64,000 bases of DNA from Vescimonas sanitatis (GTDB lineage: Bacteria; Bacillota; Clostridia; Oscillospirales; Oscillospiraceae). The stretch covers positions 248,001-312,000 of the forward strand of contig NZ_JBMGPW010000002.1 in the NCBI RefSeq assembly GCF_049060325.1, in the 5' to 3' direction. Below, piece by piece: positions 8,021-16,775 of this stretch. Under the pieces are notes generated by a model that worked only from the letters and a program-made list of their open reading frames with translations, was not told where the DNA came from and did no database searches. The translations under genes and the position numbers were made by a program. Every line of letters starts with the position of its first letter. Within the stretch, counting starts at the first letter, position 1.

Positions 8021-9433
8021 CTATGCCTGCCCGGCCGGCCCCTCCGGCGGCAGCCAGCGTTTGCCTCCCAGCCGTATCAGATACAGCAGACCCCGGACGC
8101 ACAGCTCCGTGCACATGGCCGCCCACACGCCGGGCAGTCCCCACCGGGGCGCGGCCAGCCACGCCAGTGGCAGGCGGATGCCCCACATGGTGCCCAGATT
8201 GAACAGTGTGGGCACCAGTGTGCTGCCTGCACCCTGAAATACGCCGCCGGCCACGATGGACGCGCCGTACATAGCCTCGGCAAAGGCCTCGATACGCAGG
8301 ACGCGGGTGCCCAGGGCGATGATGTCGCTGTCCGGCGTCAGTATCGCCATCATCTGCGGGGCGAAGGCGTACAGCAGCCCGCCGGTGACGACCATGACAA
8401 CGATACCCAGCAGTACCGTGACCCAGCCCAGGCGTCTGGCCATGCGGCGGCGTCCCGCTCCCACGCTCTGCCCCACCAGCATGGCCGCGGCACTCTGGAT
8501 GCCGTAGGCGGGCATATAGCACAGGCTTTCCGCCGTGACAGCAAAGGAGTTTGCAGCGATAGCCACGGTGCCCAGGGGCGCCACGATGGCGGTGGACACG
8601 ATCTGCGCGGTGGACAGTATCACCTTCTCCGATGCCACTGGCGCCGCGATGCGGAGCACCATGCGCAGCTGTGTGCGGTCAAGGTGCAGACGCTCACCCT
8701 TCTCCAACCGCAGCGCCGGGCTGCGGCGCAGGACGAAATACAGCAGGTACAACCCCACCGCCAGCTCCGCAAGGCCAGTGCCCAGGGCGGCGCCCGCTGT
8801 GCCCAGTCCCGCGCCGGGCAGGGATAGTGCGCCCAGCCGGATGGTACCGGTGGGGAAAATAAGCAGGGTGTTGAACACCACATCCAGCGCACACATGAGC
8901 ACCATGCAGACACCGGGCGTGCGCATATTGCCGGTGGCCTGCAGCTGTCCCGCCGCCACGTTGTCCAGCTGGAGGGCGGGCAGGAACAGACTGTACACCA
9001 GGAAATAGGCAGAGGCATCCCGCCAGATCTCCTGCTCCGCCCGCAGCAGCCGGGGCAGCGGCGCAGACAGTGCCGCCGCCAGTGCCGCCATGACCACGCT
9101 GAAGGCCAGGCACAGCACCAGCGCCTGCTTGAGGATGTTGCGCGCCTCGGCCAGGCGGCCGCCGCCCACCCGCTGCGCCGTCAGCACGTTGAAGCCCATA
9201 GCTGCCGCGTAGGACAGCCCTCCGAACAGCCAGGTGGTGGAGGCCACCAGCCCTACTGCCGCCGACTGGGACGCGCCCAGGCGGCCCACCATGGCCGCGT
9301 CGATATATTGCATGATAATAGTGGCCAGCTGTGCCATGATGGCCGGCCAGCTGAGCTGCAGCGTCAGGCTGATCTGCTGCCGGGTGGACAGCGGCGCGCC
9401 GCTGCGCAGCAAAGCCAGATGATCCGTTTTCAA
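8021..9433 (-). CDS. MATE-family efflux transporter
   Basis: A 470-residue polytopic protein with about twelve membrane helices in two similar halves, characteristic of the MATE (MatE) superfamily that exports cationic drugs or metabolites using a Na+ or H+ gradient. Family-type segments include WPAIMAQLATIIMQYIDAAM near the start and GLSYAAAMGFNVLTAQRVGG. The best start is TTG 9433, since GGAGG lies 7 nt upstream and no nearby ATG does as well. A perfect 21-bp inverted repeat lies 33 bp upstream of the start. The substrate is unknown. Confidence 0.93.
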   Translation of the reverse strand: MKTDHLALLRSGAPLSTRQQISLTLQLSWPAIMAQLATIIMQYIDAAMVGRLGASQSAAVGLVASTTWLFGGLSYAAAMGFNVLTAQRVGGGRLAEARNILKQALVLCLAFSVVMAALAAALSAPLPRLLRAEQEIWRDASAYFLVYSLFLPALQLDNVAAGQLQATGNMRTPGVCMVLMCALDVVFNTLLIFPTGTIRLGALSLPGAGLGTAGAALGTGLAELAVGLYLLYFVLRRSPALRLEKGERLHLDRTQLRMVLRIAAPVASEKVILSTAQIVSTAIVAPLGTVAIAANSFAVTAESLCYMPAYGIQSAAAMLVGQSVGAGRRRMARRLGWVTVLLGIVVMVVTGGLLYAFAPQMMAILTPDSDIIALGTRVLRIEAFAEAMYGASIVAGGVFQGAGSTLVPTLFNLGTMWGIRLPLAWLAAPRWGLPGVWAAMCTELCVRGLLYLIRLGGKRWLPPEGPAGQA

Positions 9434-9465
9434 GGGTGTCCCTCCATAGAGCTTGTTTTTTCACT

Positions 9466-9513
9466 GTACCATCGATTGACAAGGACAAACAAGTCCTTGT
9501 CAATCGATGGTAC
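9466..9513. repeat. Perfect 21-bp inverted repeat upstream of the MATE gene
   Basis: GTACCATCGATTGACAAGGAC (9466-9486) is exactly repeated in inverse at 9493-9513, with the 6-nt loop AAACAA between. It lies 33-80 bp before the MATE start. It could form a strong hairpin in RNA from either strand, act as an operator, or be a remnant of a mobile element. There is no adjacent T-run. Confidence 0.8.
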
Positions 9514-9620
9514 CACGGACGCGCGCTTTTCGCAACCCCGGCGTGGCGGAGCACCGTGATATACAGCATATAAATGTGCGGGTACAGTCCGTTGTCCGGG
9601 CGTCCAATACCCGGCCGGGC

Positions 9621-9648
9621 TTGTTCAGGCCGCGCAATATGGTACAAT
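9621..9648 (+). promoter_or_regulatory. Sigma-A-like promoter of the small aldo/keto reductase remnant
   Basis: TTGTTC at 9621-9626 and TACAAT at 9643-9648 with a 16-nt spacer, about 50 bp before the ATG at 9697. Confidence 0.55.
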
Positions 9649-9696
9649 GCCCGTAAAGAATATCGGCGGGACCGTATCCCGCGAAAAGAGGACAAT

Positions 9697-9813
9697 ATGG
9701 AGTATCGTGTTCTGCCCCACGGCGGGGAGAAGGTCAGCGCCATCGGCACGCAGCCAGAGGAGTTCGCCGCCATGATCACCGACCGCCTGCAGCTTGAGCT
9801 GCGGAATAACTGA
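9697..9813 (+). pseudogene. Aldo/keto reductase remnant, 38 codons
   Basis: The product starts MEYRVLPHGGEKVSAIG, the usual N-terminus of clostridial aldo/keto reductases, but after 17 residues it jumps to EEFAAMITDRLQLELRNN and a stop. A normal enzyme has about 320 residues or more, so most of the gene has been removed by an internal deletion that left an open frame. It retains its own promoter, an AGAGGA ribosome site and a perfect terminator, so a short transcript is probably still made. It could alternatively be a small protein of new function, which I think less likely. Confidence 0.55.
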
Positions 9814-9821
9814 ACTGACCG

Positions 9822-9855
9822 ACCGGCCCCACGGCTATGCCGTGGGGCCGGTTTT
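9822..9855 (+). terminator. Rho-independent terminator
   Basis: ACCGGCCCCACGGC (9822-9835) pairs with GCCGTGGGGCCGGT (9839-9852) across the loop TAT and is followed by TTTT. It closes the short plus-strand unit and abuts the 3' end of the convergent pucR-like gene. Confidence 0.9.
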
Positions 9856-9858
9856 ACT

Positions 9859-11499
9859 TTACTGGCACATCAGAAACGCTTTCAGCGCCAGCTGGAAGGT
9901 CAGCATCTGCTCGCTGTCGTTATAGTTCAGATCCAATATCTCGGCAATACGGTCCAGCCGGTACAGCAGCGTGTTCCGGTGGATAAACAGCGCCTTGGAG
10001 GTCTTTACGGAGTTCTGACAGTTGTTGAAATAGGTTTCCAGCGTGTACAGCAGCTGGGTGTTGTGCTCCTCGTCGTACGCCAGCAGCGGCTTGATCCGCT
10101 GGATCAGCGCCAGTTTCGCATTGGGTGAGTCATAGATGAGTTCGCAGAGAATATACCGGCGGTAAGTGGCAATACGCTCGTCGCATATCCTGCTGGCCAG
10201 ATCCACCGTGCGGAGCGCCTGGGAATAGCTGCGGCAGAATTCCGCAAGCGAGGGCACAGGGTCACCGATGCCGAAGATCACACCCCGATCCTGCCCCTTA
10301 GCGCTGAGCATCTTCATCAGGTCCCCGCAGTACTCCCGCACCAGCGCCACCTGCTCATACACGGGCAGGCTCTCGCTCTGCTGCAGCACAAGGATCACGT
10401 TGTTGTACTTGGCGAAAGCATAGCTGATATTCCCGGACAGCATCTCCCACTTGTCCGCCAACTGGCTGCGCAGCAGGGCGCTGGTGCCCAGCCATTCTGA
10501 CGTCTGCAGCAGCCGGTTCTGCTCGGTGAAGGAGATCAGCGCACAGATATAGGGCGAATACAGCGGGATATTGCAGTAGTTGGCGGATTTGACGATCTCG
10601 CCGTAGGACAAAGCTCCCTCCGTCACCAGGCCGTCCAGGAAGTGGCTGATCTCCCTCCTGGAGGATGAACCCCCGCGCTTTTTGATCAGCACCAGCGTAC
10701 AGGCGGCGGCAATACGTCGGTACAATGTGTTCTCATTCTCGGTCAGCGGCGCATTGGCGGGGCGGATCGCGCCCAGATACCCCATGATCTCCTGCTCGGA
10801 GTGGATGGGATAGATGTGCACGCACTTGTCCTCCTGCTGTAAGGGATAGATCCCGGCGGACAGACCTGCTGTCCGCAGTTTTTCTACCTCCTTGACGCGC
10901 TCCGGCACGGAGAACAGCACCTGCCCCACAGCCAGTTCTTCCCGCAGCCCCGGCTGCAGCATCTGGGAAACGCACTGTATCTTCCGGCTCGGTGTCATAT
11001 ACAGCAGCGGCACGTGAAGCAGCGGGCCGCACTTTTTCAGCAGATATTCCACCTCCGCGTGTCCCTGCAGCACATCAAACATGGCCTGATACACCATCTG
11101 CAGCGCCTGTTCCTCGTTGATGCCGTAAACATATTTGCTGACGGCTTCACTGATCTCAGATAGGGAGGTGTGGTAGGGAATACGCATCAGCGGGAAGTGC
11201 AGCTCATCGGCCAGCTGCAGCATAGCGGGCGGTATCTCATGAAAATACCGTTTCATTTTAATAATAAGGCCGCCGGAGCCGCTGCCGGCCAGATCCCGCA
11301 GCACCTTCTCCTGCTTTACCGGGTCGTCCAGCAAAAAGTAGCCCGTAGTCAGCATGATCTCTCCGGCACGCATCCAATTGACCATCTCCGGGTTATCGAA
11401 CATCACTGCGCCGGATATGGTGCGCGCCAGGCCGTCCGCACCGGCGGCCACCTCCACCACCCGCAGCTCATTCTGTTTCAAAAGCTCCCGCAGCGTCAT
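9859..11499 (-). CDS. PucR-family transcriptional regulator
   Basis: A 546-residue regulator. The N-terminal PucR domain (residues about 5-125) contains ISGAVMFDNPEMVNWMRAGE and MLTTGYFLL; a GGDEF-like middle domain follows; the C-terminal HTH_30 domain reads KTSKALFIHRNTLLYRLDRI. Family members activate catabolic genes for purines, amino acids or related nitrogen compounds in response to substrate. It is divergent from a lactate-permease-like transporter gene, an amidohydrolase and an NhaC antiporter, its likely targets. ATG 11499 has GGGAGG 8 nt upstream; the frame extends 7 codons further without a good site. Confidence 0.9.
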   Translation of the reverse strand: MTLRELLKQNELRVVEVAAGADGLARTISGAVMFDNPEMVNWMRAGEIMLTTGYFLLDDPVKQEKVLRDLAGSGSGGLIIKMKRYFHEIPPAMLQLADELHFPLMRIPYHTSLSEISEAVSKYVYGINEEQALQMVYQAMFDVLQGHAEVEYLLKKCGPLLHVPLLYMTPSRKIQCVSQMLQPGLREELAVGQVLFSVPERVKEVEKLRTAGLSAGIYPLQQEDKCVHIYPIHSEQEIMGYLGAIRPANAPLTENENTLYRRIAAACTLVLIKKRGGSSSRREISHFLDGLVTEGALSYGEIVKSANYCNIPLYSPYICALISFTEQNRLLQTSEWLGTSALLRSQLADKWEMLSGNISYAFAKYNNVILVLQQSESLPVYEQVALVREYCGDLMKMLSAKGQDRGVIFGIGDPVPSLAEFCRSYSQALRTVDLASRICDERIATYRRYILCELIYDSPNAKLALIQRIKPLLAYDEEHNTQLLYTLETYFNNCQNSVKTSKALFIHRNTLLYRLDRIAEILDLNYNDSEQMLTFQLALKAFLMCQ

Positions 11500-11552
11500 A
11501 AGTACGCCTCCCTTCGGCAAAACACCAAAACACCCCCTATTTTGATGATACC

Positions 11553-11598
11553 ATTATACCCCATAAGTGTAAACCGCCTTTTGTGCAGACGCACAAAA
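11553..11598. promoter_or_regulatory. pucR-lctP intergenic control region with palindrome
   Basis: On the minus strand TATAAT (11553-11558) is a -10 box for the PucR gene. Just upstream is the palindrome TTTTGTGC-AGAC-GCACAAAA (11579-11598), with a further half-site ATTTGTGC at 11611-11618 toward the divergent transporter. The location fits a PucR binding site, which is an inference. Confidence 0.5.
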
Positions 11599-11693
11599 AA
11601 CCGGGCGCGAATTTGTGCCGTGCGGCGGGCATGGCCGAGGAAATCGTGCTACCCTATAGGTGAAAATACTTCAGGCCGCAAAAGAGGGAGCAC

Positions 11694-13280
11694 ATGAAAA
11701 TTACTGTTCTGACCTGGTGCGTCAGCTTTTTACCTATACTGCTGCTGATTATGCTGCTGGCGGTTTTCCGCGTATCTACCGCCCGCGCCGCAGGTGTGAC
11801 ACTGCTGCTGACCGTACTATCCGCCTTAGTAGTGTACAAAGCGGACATACAGCTGGTACTGTTCGAGAGTCTGAAAGGCGTGTGGAGCACAGCCACCATC
11901 CTATATATCATCTTCCCCGCGCTGCTGCTGTACGAGCTCATCGCCGCCTCCGGCGCCATAGATGTGATGAACGACACCATGCGGCAGCTGAGCCCCCACG
12001 AGCTGTTCCGCATCCTGACAGTAGGCTGGGTATTCGTGGGATTTCTGCAGGGTATCACCGGCTTCGGCGTTCCGGTCGCCATATGCGTCCCCATGCTGGT
12101 GGCGCTGGGCGTCCGTCCTACCATGGCGGTCATCATCGCCCTGCTGGGCCAAGCCTGGGGCAACACCTTCGGCACGCTGGCTGTGGCCTGGGACGTGCTG
12201 GTGCAGATCTCCGGCATCACCGGCACGGAGCTGCATCTGACTGCCCGCTACACCGCCTTGCTTCTGTGGATACTGAACCTGGCCGCCGGCGCATTGATCT
12301 GCTGGCTGTATGACCGGGGCCGCGGGCTGCGGCAGGGCGCTGTGTTTGTCCTTGTGATCTCCCTGATACACGGCGGCGGCGAGCTGTTGGTCGCACAGTA
12401 CAACGCCTCCATCGCGGCCTTTATCCCCGCCACCGTGGCTATGGCCGCCATACTCCCCCTGTCCCGTCTGCCCATGTACCGCAGAGCATACGCCTGTGAA
12501 GGCAGCCCCATGATGGTACGCCGGACCTCCGCGACAGGCGCGGAAAAGCCTCGCGGCGCCGTCTGGCTGTACTTTGCCCCCTATATGGTGCTGATCCTTG
12601 TTACCGTAGTACTTCTGGTGATCCCACCCGTCCACGAGGCGCTGAGCCGCTGGAGCGTGGGGTTCGCTTTCCCCGAGACCCGCACCGCCTACGGCATCGT
12701 CAATGCTGCCACGGCCAAGTACTCTCCCTTCCACCCGCTGGTGGATTCCGGTACCGTACTGCTGCTGACCTGTATCATCAGCTACGCCCTGCTCCATGGC
12801 CGCGGTCTGCTGAAGCGTTCACAGCTCCGCGTCATGCTGTCACGGACGCTGCAGAAAACAAGACCCGTAGCCGTGTCCCTGATCCTGCTGCTGATCATCT
12901 CCAAGCTCATGAGCGGCAGCGGCCAGACGCTGGTGCTGGCGCAGGGCATCACCCACGTCATGGGTCGGTGGTACGCGCTGCTGGCCGGCGTGCTGGGCGT
13001 GATAGGCTCCTTTGTCACCGGCAGCAACATGTCCTCCAACATCCTGTTCACCGATGTACAGGTGAATGCAGCCGCCGACCTCGGCGTCAGCAGCAGCCCC
13101 CTGCTGGCGGCGCAGACCGCCGGCGCCTCCGCCGGCAGTATGATCTCCCCCAGCAAGATCATCCTGGGCACCACAGCCGGCGGCGTACCCGGCGAAGAGG
13201 GCACGGTACTGCGCTTCACGCTGCTGACGGCAGCGATCCTCACTTTGGTCACTGGGGTGATCTGCTGGATCATCCTGTAA
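11694..13280 (+). CDS. LctP-family (L-lactate permease-like) transporter
   Basis: A 528-residue membrane protein with about 13 helices. It shows lactate-permease family features: a first helix with SFLPILLLIMLLAVF, GITGFGVPVAICVPMLVALG near residue 118, the LLGQAWGNTFGTLA segment, and near the C-terminus ITGSNMSSNILF-like VTGSNMSSNILFTDVQ with SPSKIILGTTA. Classical LctP takes up lactate or glycolate with protons. Here it is followed by an amidohydrolase (19 bp gap) and preceded by a divergent PucR regulator, so the substrate may instead be the acid or amide handled by that enzyme. ATG 11694 has AGAGGGAG upstream. Confidence 0.85.
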   Translation: MKITVLTWCVSFLPILLLIMLLAVFRVSTARAAGVTLLLTVLSALVVYKADIQLVLFESLKGVWSTATILYIIFPALLLYELIAASGAIDVMNDTMRQLSPHELFRILTVGWVFVGFLQGITGFGVPVAICVPMLVALGVRPTMAVIIALLGQAWGNTFGTLAVAWDVLVQISGITGTELHLTARYTALLLWILNLAAGALICWLYDRGRGLRQGAVFVLVISLIHGGGELLVAQYNASIAAFIPATVAMAAILPLSRLPMYRRAYACEGSPMMVRRTSATGAEKPRGAVWLYFAPYMVLILVTVVLLVIPPVHEALSRWSVGFAFPETRTAYGIVNAATAKYSPFHPLVDSGTVLLLTCIISYALLHGRGLLKRSQLRVMLSRTLQKTRPVAVSLILLLIISKLMSGSGQTLVLAQGITHVMGRWYALLAGVLGVIGSFVTGSNMSSNILFTDVQVNAAADLGVSSSPLLAAQTAGASAGSMISPSKIILGTTAGGVPGEEGTVLRFTLLTAAILTLVTGVICWIIL

Positions 13281-13299
13281 TAAGAAAGGAGAGCAAATC

Positions 13300-14904
13300 G
13301 TGAAAACTTTGTTCCGCAATGGCAGCATCCACACCATGAACGGCACAGAGGTCGTTCATTCCCTGCTGGTGGAGGACGGCCGCATTCTGGATGTGAACTG
13401 CGATGTCCCCGCTGGCGAGTGTCAGGTGGTGGACCTGCACGGTAAAACCGTGCTGCCCGGCTTCCACGACAGCCACGAGCACTTCCTCTGCTATGCCACG
13501 GATAAGGAGAAGATCAACTTCTTCGGTATCCGCTCTCTGGAGGAAATGGCCGAGCGCACCCGCCGGTACATCGCCGACCGCGGCATCAAAAAGGGCGAAT
13601 GGATCCAGGGCGGCGGTTGGAACGAAAATGAGTTCGACGTGCCTGTGCTGCCCTCCCGGCAGGATCTGGACAAGTTCTGCCCGGACAACCCCGCCATCTT
13701 TACCCGTACCTGCTGCAGCGTGGCCGTGGCCAACACCGCCGCGCTGAAGGCCGCCGGCATTTTTGATGATATTCCCACGCTGCAGGACGGTCACATCGTG
13801 GTGGATGAAAACGGCGTCCCCACCGGCATGCTCCACGAGCGCGCCCGGCACCTGGTCTATGACATCCTGACCAAGTACACCAAGGAACAGCTGAAGCAGT
13901 TCATCCTGGACTATCAGAAGGATCTGCTGTCCACCGGCCTGACCACCGTACAGACCGACGACTTCAAGCTGTGGGACGCCACTATCGATGACATTCTGGC
14001 CGCCTATGAGGAACTGGACAAAGAGGGCAAGCTGAACGTGCGCTTCATCCAGCAGCTCCGCCTCATCACCGACGCGCAGCTGGAGGACTACCTCCACCGC
14101 CACAGCGGCCGCACCGGCGACGGCAGCGAGTTCTTCAAGATCGGTGCCTTCAAGCTGCTGCCCGACGGTTCCCTGGGCGGAAAGACCGCCGCGCTGCGTG
14201 AGCCCTATGAGGGCGACCCGGAAAATAAGGGCATCTTCGTCTATGACGAGAAGGTGTTCTATGACCTGCTGGAAAAAGCCTACCGCAACGGCCTGCAGCT
14301 GGCCATCCATGCCATCGGTGACTATACCATGGACGTGATTTTGGACTGCTATGAAAAGATCGCCGCCAAGTACCCCAAGCCCGATCCTCGGTTCCGCATC
14401 ATCCACTGTCAGATCACCAGCGAAGATATTTTGGACCGCTTCGCCCGCAACGGCGTTTTGGCGGACATCCAGCCCCTGTTCATCCGTGCGGATATGGAGA
14501 TCGCCGAGGAACTGCTGGGCAAGGAGCGTGTCTCCACCTCCTACGCCTGGAAGACCATGCTGGACAAGGGCATCCACGTTTCCGGCAGCTCCGACGCCCC
14601 TGTGGAATCCTTCGACCCCATCCTGGCTATCCACTGCGCCGTCACCTCTCAGAATTTGGATGGACAGCCTGCGGGTGGCTGGCTGCCGCAGCAGAAGCTG
14701 ACCGTGCAGGAGGCCGTGGCGCTGTACACCACCGGCTCCGCCTACACCAGCTACGAGGAAAACGTCAAGGGCAAGCTATGCCCCGGCTATCTGGCGGACT
14801 TCATCGTCCTGTCCCAGGACATCTTCTCCATCCCGGAGAATGAGATCGTCAACACCAAAGTTGAGCAAACCTACTTGGGAGGTAAGTTGGTATATTCCCG
14901 TTGA
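13300..14904 (+). CDS. YtcJ-like metal-dependent amidohydrolase
   Basis: A 534-residue amidohydrolase_3 (YtcJ-type) enzyme. It has the metal-binding GFHDSHEHF near residue 55, the CTRTCCSVAVANTAAL-type core, HAIGDYTMD, then HCQITSEDIL and the C-terminal SGSSDAPVESFDP with its metal Asp. Members hydrolyse amides, formamides or N-acyl compounds in the cytoplasm; the substrate here is unknown. It sits between an LctP-like transporter and an NhaC antiporter, all on one strand with small gaps, so it is probably the enzyme of a PucR-controlled uptake-and-hydrolysis unit. AAGGAG precedes the GTG start. Confidence 0.88.
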   Translation: MKTLFRNGSIHTMNGTEVVHSLLVEDGRILDVNCDVPAGECQVVDLHGKTVLPGFHDSHEHFLCYATDKEKINFFGIRSLEEMAERTRRYIADRGIKKGEWIQGGGWNENEFDVPVLPSRQDLDKFCPDNPAIFTRTCCSVAVANTAALKAAGIFDDIPTLQDGHIVVDENGVPTGMLHERARHLVYDILTKYTKEQLKQFILDYQKDLLSTGLTTVQTDDFKLWDATIDDILAAYEELDKEGKLNVRFIQQLRLITDAQLEDYLHRHSGRTGDGSEFFKIGAFKLLPDGSLGGKTAALREPYEGDPENKGIFVYDEKVFYDLLEKAYRNGLQLAIHAIGDYTMDVILDCYEKIAAKYPKPDPRFRIIHCQITSEDILDRFARNGVLADIQPLFIRADMEIAEELLGKERVSTSYAWKTMLDKGIHVSGSSDAPVESFDPILAIHCAVTSQNLDGQPAGGWLPQQKLTVQEAVALYTTGSAYTSYEENVKGKLCPGYLADFIVLSQDIFSIPENEIVNTKVEQTYLGGKLVYSR

Positions 14905-14955
14905 CATCCCCTTTCCCACGCATCAGAATAAGACGATACAAGAGAGGAGAGAATC

Positions 14956-16584
14956 ATGAAAAAGAAAAGAAATCTTATCGGTGTATGTCTGGTGGCCGTT
15001 CTCATGCTCGCTCTGACCGTTATCGGCTATGCTGCCGGTGACGGCGAAGCGGCACCGGAGTACGGCGCATGGTGCCTGGTCCCCCCGCTGGTCACCATCG
15101 TCCTGGCCTTCGTTACCAAGCAGACCATCATCTCCATGTTCATCGGCATCTGGGTAGGTGCTACCATCATCCATCACTTTAACCCCATCGACGGCCTGAT
15201 CGGCAGCTTCACTGGGTACCTGGTGCCCTCTATTGCCGACAGCTGGAACGCGGGCATGCTGATCATCATGGCGCTCATTGGCGGCTTCATGTATATGCTC
15301 AGCGCCTGCGGTGGCGCGGAGGCCTTCGGCCGCTGGGCCGAGAAGGTGGCTAACAACCGCAAAAAGAGCCAGCTGCTGGCATGGATCGCCCCCTTCGTAT
15401 TCATCTTCAATCAGGGCTGCCTGCTGGTGGGCGTCATCATGCGTCCCGTCACCGACAAGACCCATATCTCCCGCGTAAAGCTGGCCTACATCACCGATGC
15501 CATGGGCGCACCGCTGGTCTCTATGTCCCCCATCAGTGATAACGGCGTGTACCTGGTGGGTCTGCTGGCCGCCGAGATCGCCGCCCTGAACCTCACCGGC
15601 GTGGGTGCCTATGACCTGTATTTCGGTATGTTCCAGTTCAACCTGTACGGTGTGTTCTCCGTCATCACCGTCCTGCTGGTCATCCTGTTCGGTCTGGATG
15701 TCGGCCCCATGTACAAGGCCGAGAAGCTGGCTATCGAGACCGGCAAGACCTACAGCGACACCGACAACCTGATCGCCACTCCCCCCGAGACCGACTTCGC
15801 CGAGGACTGCAAGCTGAGCATGGCCAACTTCCTGGCCCCCATGATCACTCTGATCCTCACCATCTTTGCCGTGGTGTTCTACACTGGCCAGATCTGGGTC
15901 AACGGCTTCATTGGCTGCTTCGGCCACGCCAATATCCAGATGGCCATCGCCATGTGCTTCCTCACCGGCTCCATCGCCGCCGGAATCGTGGGCATTAAGT
16001 CCAAGCTCATTACCCTGGGCGGTGCCATTGACAAGTGGACGAAGGGTGCGGCCAGCATGATGCAGGTCATTATGATCCTCGTGTGTGCGTGGAGCATCAG
16101 CGGTCTGACCAAGTCCATGAACATCGGCCAGTTCCTCACCGGCGTGGTGCAGGATTCTATCCCCGCGGCGCTGATCCCCGCCATCCTGTTCCTGATCGGC
16201 GTGGTGGTGTCCTTCGCCACCGGCAGCTCCTGGGGCGTCTGGGCCCTGGGTATGCCCATCGCCCTGCCCATGGCCAACGCAATGGGTATCCCCCTGACTC
16301 TGGCTATCGGCGCGGTCGTTTCCGGCGGTCTGTTCGGTGACCACTGCTCCCCCATCTCCGACACCACCATCCAGTCCTCCACCAGCGCCTGCTGCGACCA
16401 TCTGCAGCACGTAAAGACCCAGCTGCCCTATGCCTTGACGGTTGGTATCTCCTCCCTGATCGGCTTCCTGTTCGCCGGACTGGTGGCTCCCGTGCTGGCT
16501 CTGCCCGTGACCCTGGTGTGCATCATTGCCGCCCTGTTGGTCATGAAGAACATCTCCCGCAAACAGGCCGCTGTGGCTGCCTGA
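14956..16584 (+). CDS. NhaC-family Na+/H+ antiporter
   Basis: A 542-residue protein with about 12 membrane helices and NhaC family segments: AFVTKQTIISMFIGIWVGAT near residue 53, MGAPLVSMSPISDNGVYLVG, ATGSSWGVWALGMPIALPMA and GGLFGDHCSPISDTTIQSS. Such proteins exchange Na+ for H+, or in some cases an amino or organic acid for its product. It is the last gene of the PucR-linked unit, 51 bp after the amidohydrolase, with AGAGGAGAG upstream. A strong terminator at 16607 ends the unit. A metabolite antiporter role is conceivable. Confidence 0.9.
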   Translation: MKKKRNLIGVCLVAVLMLALTVIGYAAGDGEAAPEYGAWCLVPPLVTIVLAFVTKQTIISMFIGIWVGATIIHHFNPIDGLIGSFTGYLVPSIADSWNAGMLIIMALIGGFMYMLSACGGAEAFGRWAEKVANNRKKSQLLAWIAPFVFIFNQGCLLVGVIMRPVTDKTHISRVKLAYITDAMGAPLVSMSPISDNGVYLVGLLAAEIAALNLTGVGAYDLYFGMFQFNLYGVFSVITVLLVILFGLDVGPMYKAEKLAIETGKTYSDTDNLIATPPETDFAEDCKLSMANFLAPMITLILTIFAVVFYTGQIWVNGFIGCFGHANIQMAIAMCFLTGSIAAGIVGIKSKLITLGGAIDKWTKGAASMMQVIMILVCAWSISGLTKSMNIGQFLTGVVQDSIPAALIPAILFLIGVVVSFATGSSWGVWALGMPIALPMANAMGIPLTLAIGAVVSGGLFGDHCSPISDTTIQSSTSACCDHLQHVKTQLPYALTVGISSLIGFLFAGLVAPVLALPVTLVCIIAALLVMKNISRKQAAVAA

Positions 16585-16606
16585 GTGATCTCCCTTACCT
16601 CCCCTC

Positions 16607-16643
16607 AAAAAGGAAACCGTCCACCAGGGCGGTTTCCTTTTTG
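16607..16643 (+). terminator. Rho-independent terminator after the nhaC-like gene
   Basis: AAAAAGGAAACCG (16607-16619) pairs with CGGTTTCCTTTTT (16630-16642), ending in a T-run. Confidence 0.9.
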
Positions 16644-16701
16644 CTCTCCGGCCGCAAAAGGACCGTCCAACGTCCGGCTGGCTTTATGTACATCGGAGCC
16701 C

Positions 16702-16730
16702 TTGCTTTTTGGCAAAATGCAGACTATACT
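16702..16730 (+). promoter_or_regulatory. galM promoter
   Basis: TTGCTT (16702-16707), 17-nt spacer, TATACT (16725-16730), about 46 bp before the galM ATG. Confidence 0.65.
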
Positions 16731-16775
16731 AAGGGCGAAAAGCTGAAACGCACCTGTGGAGAGGAGGCAGCATAG

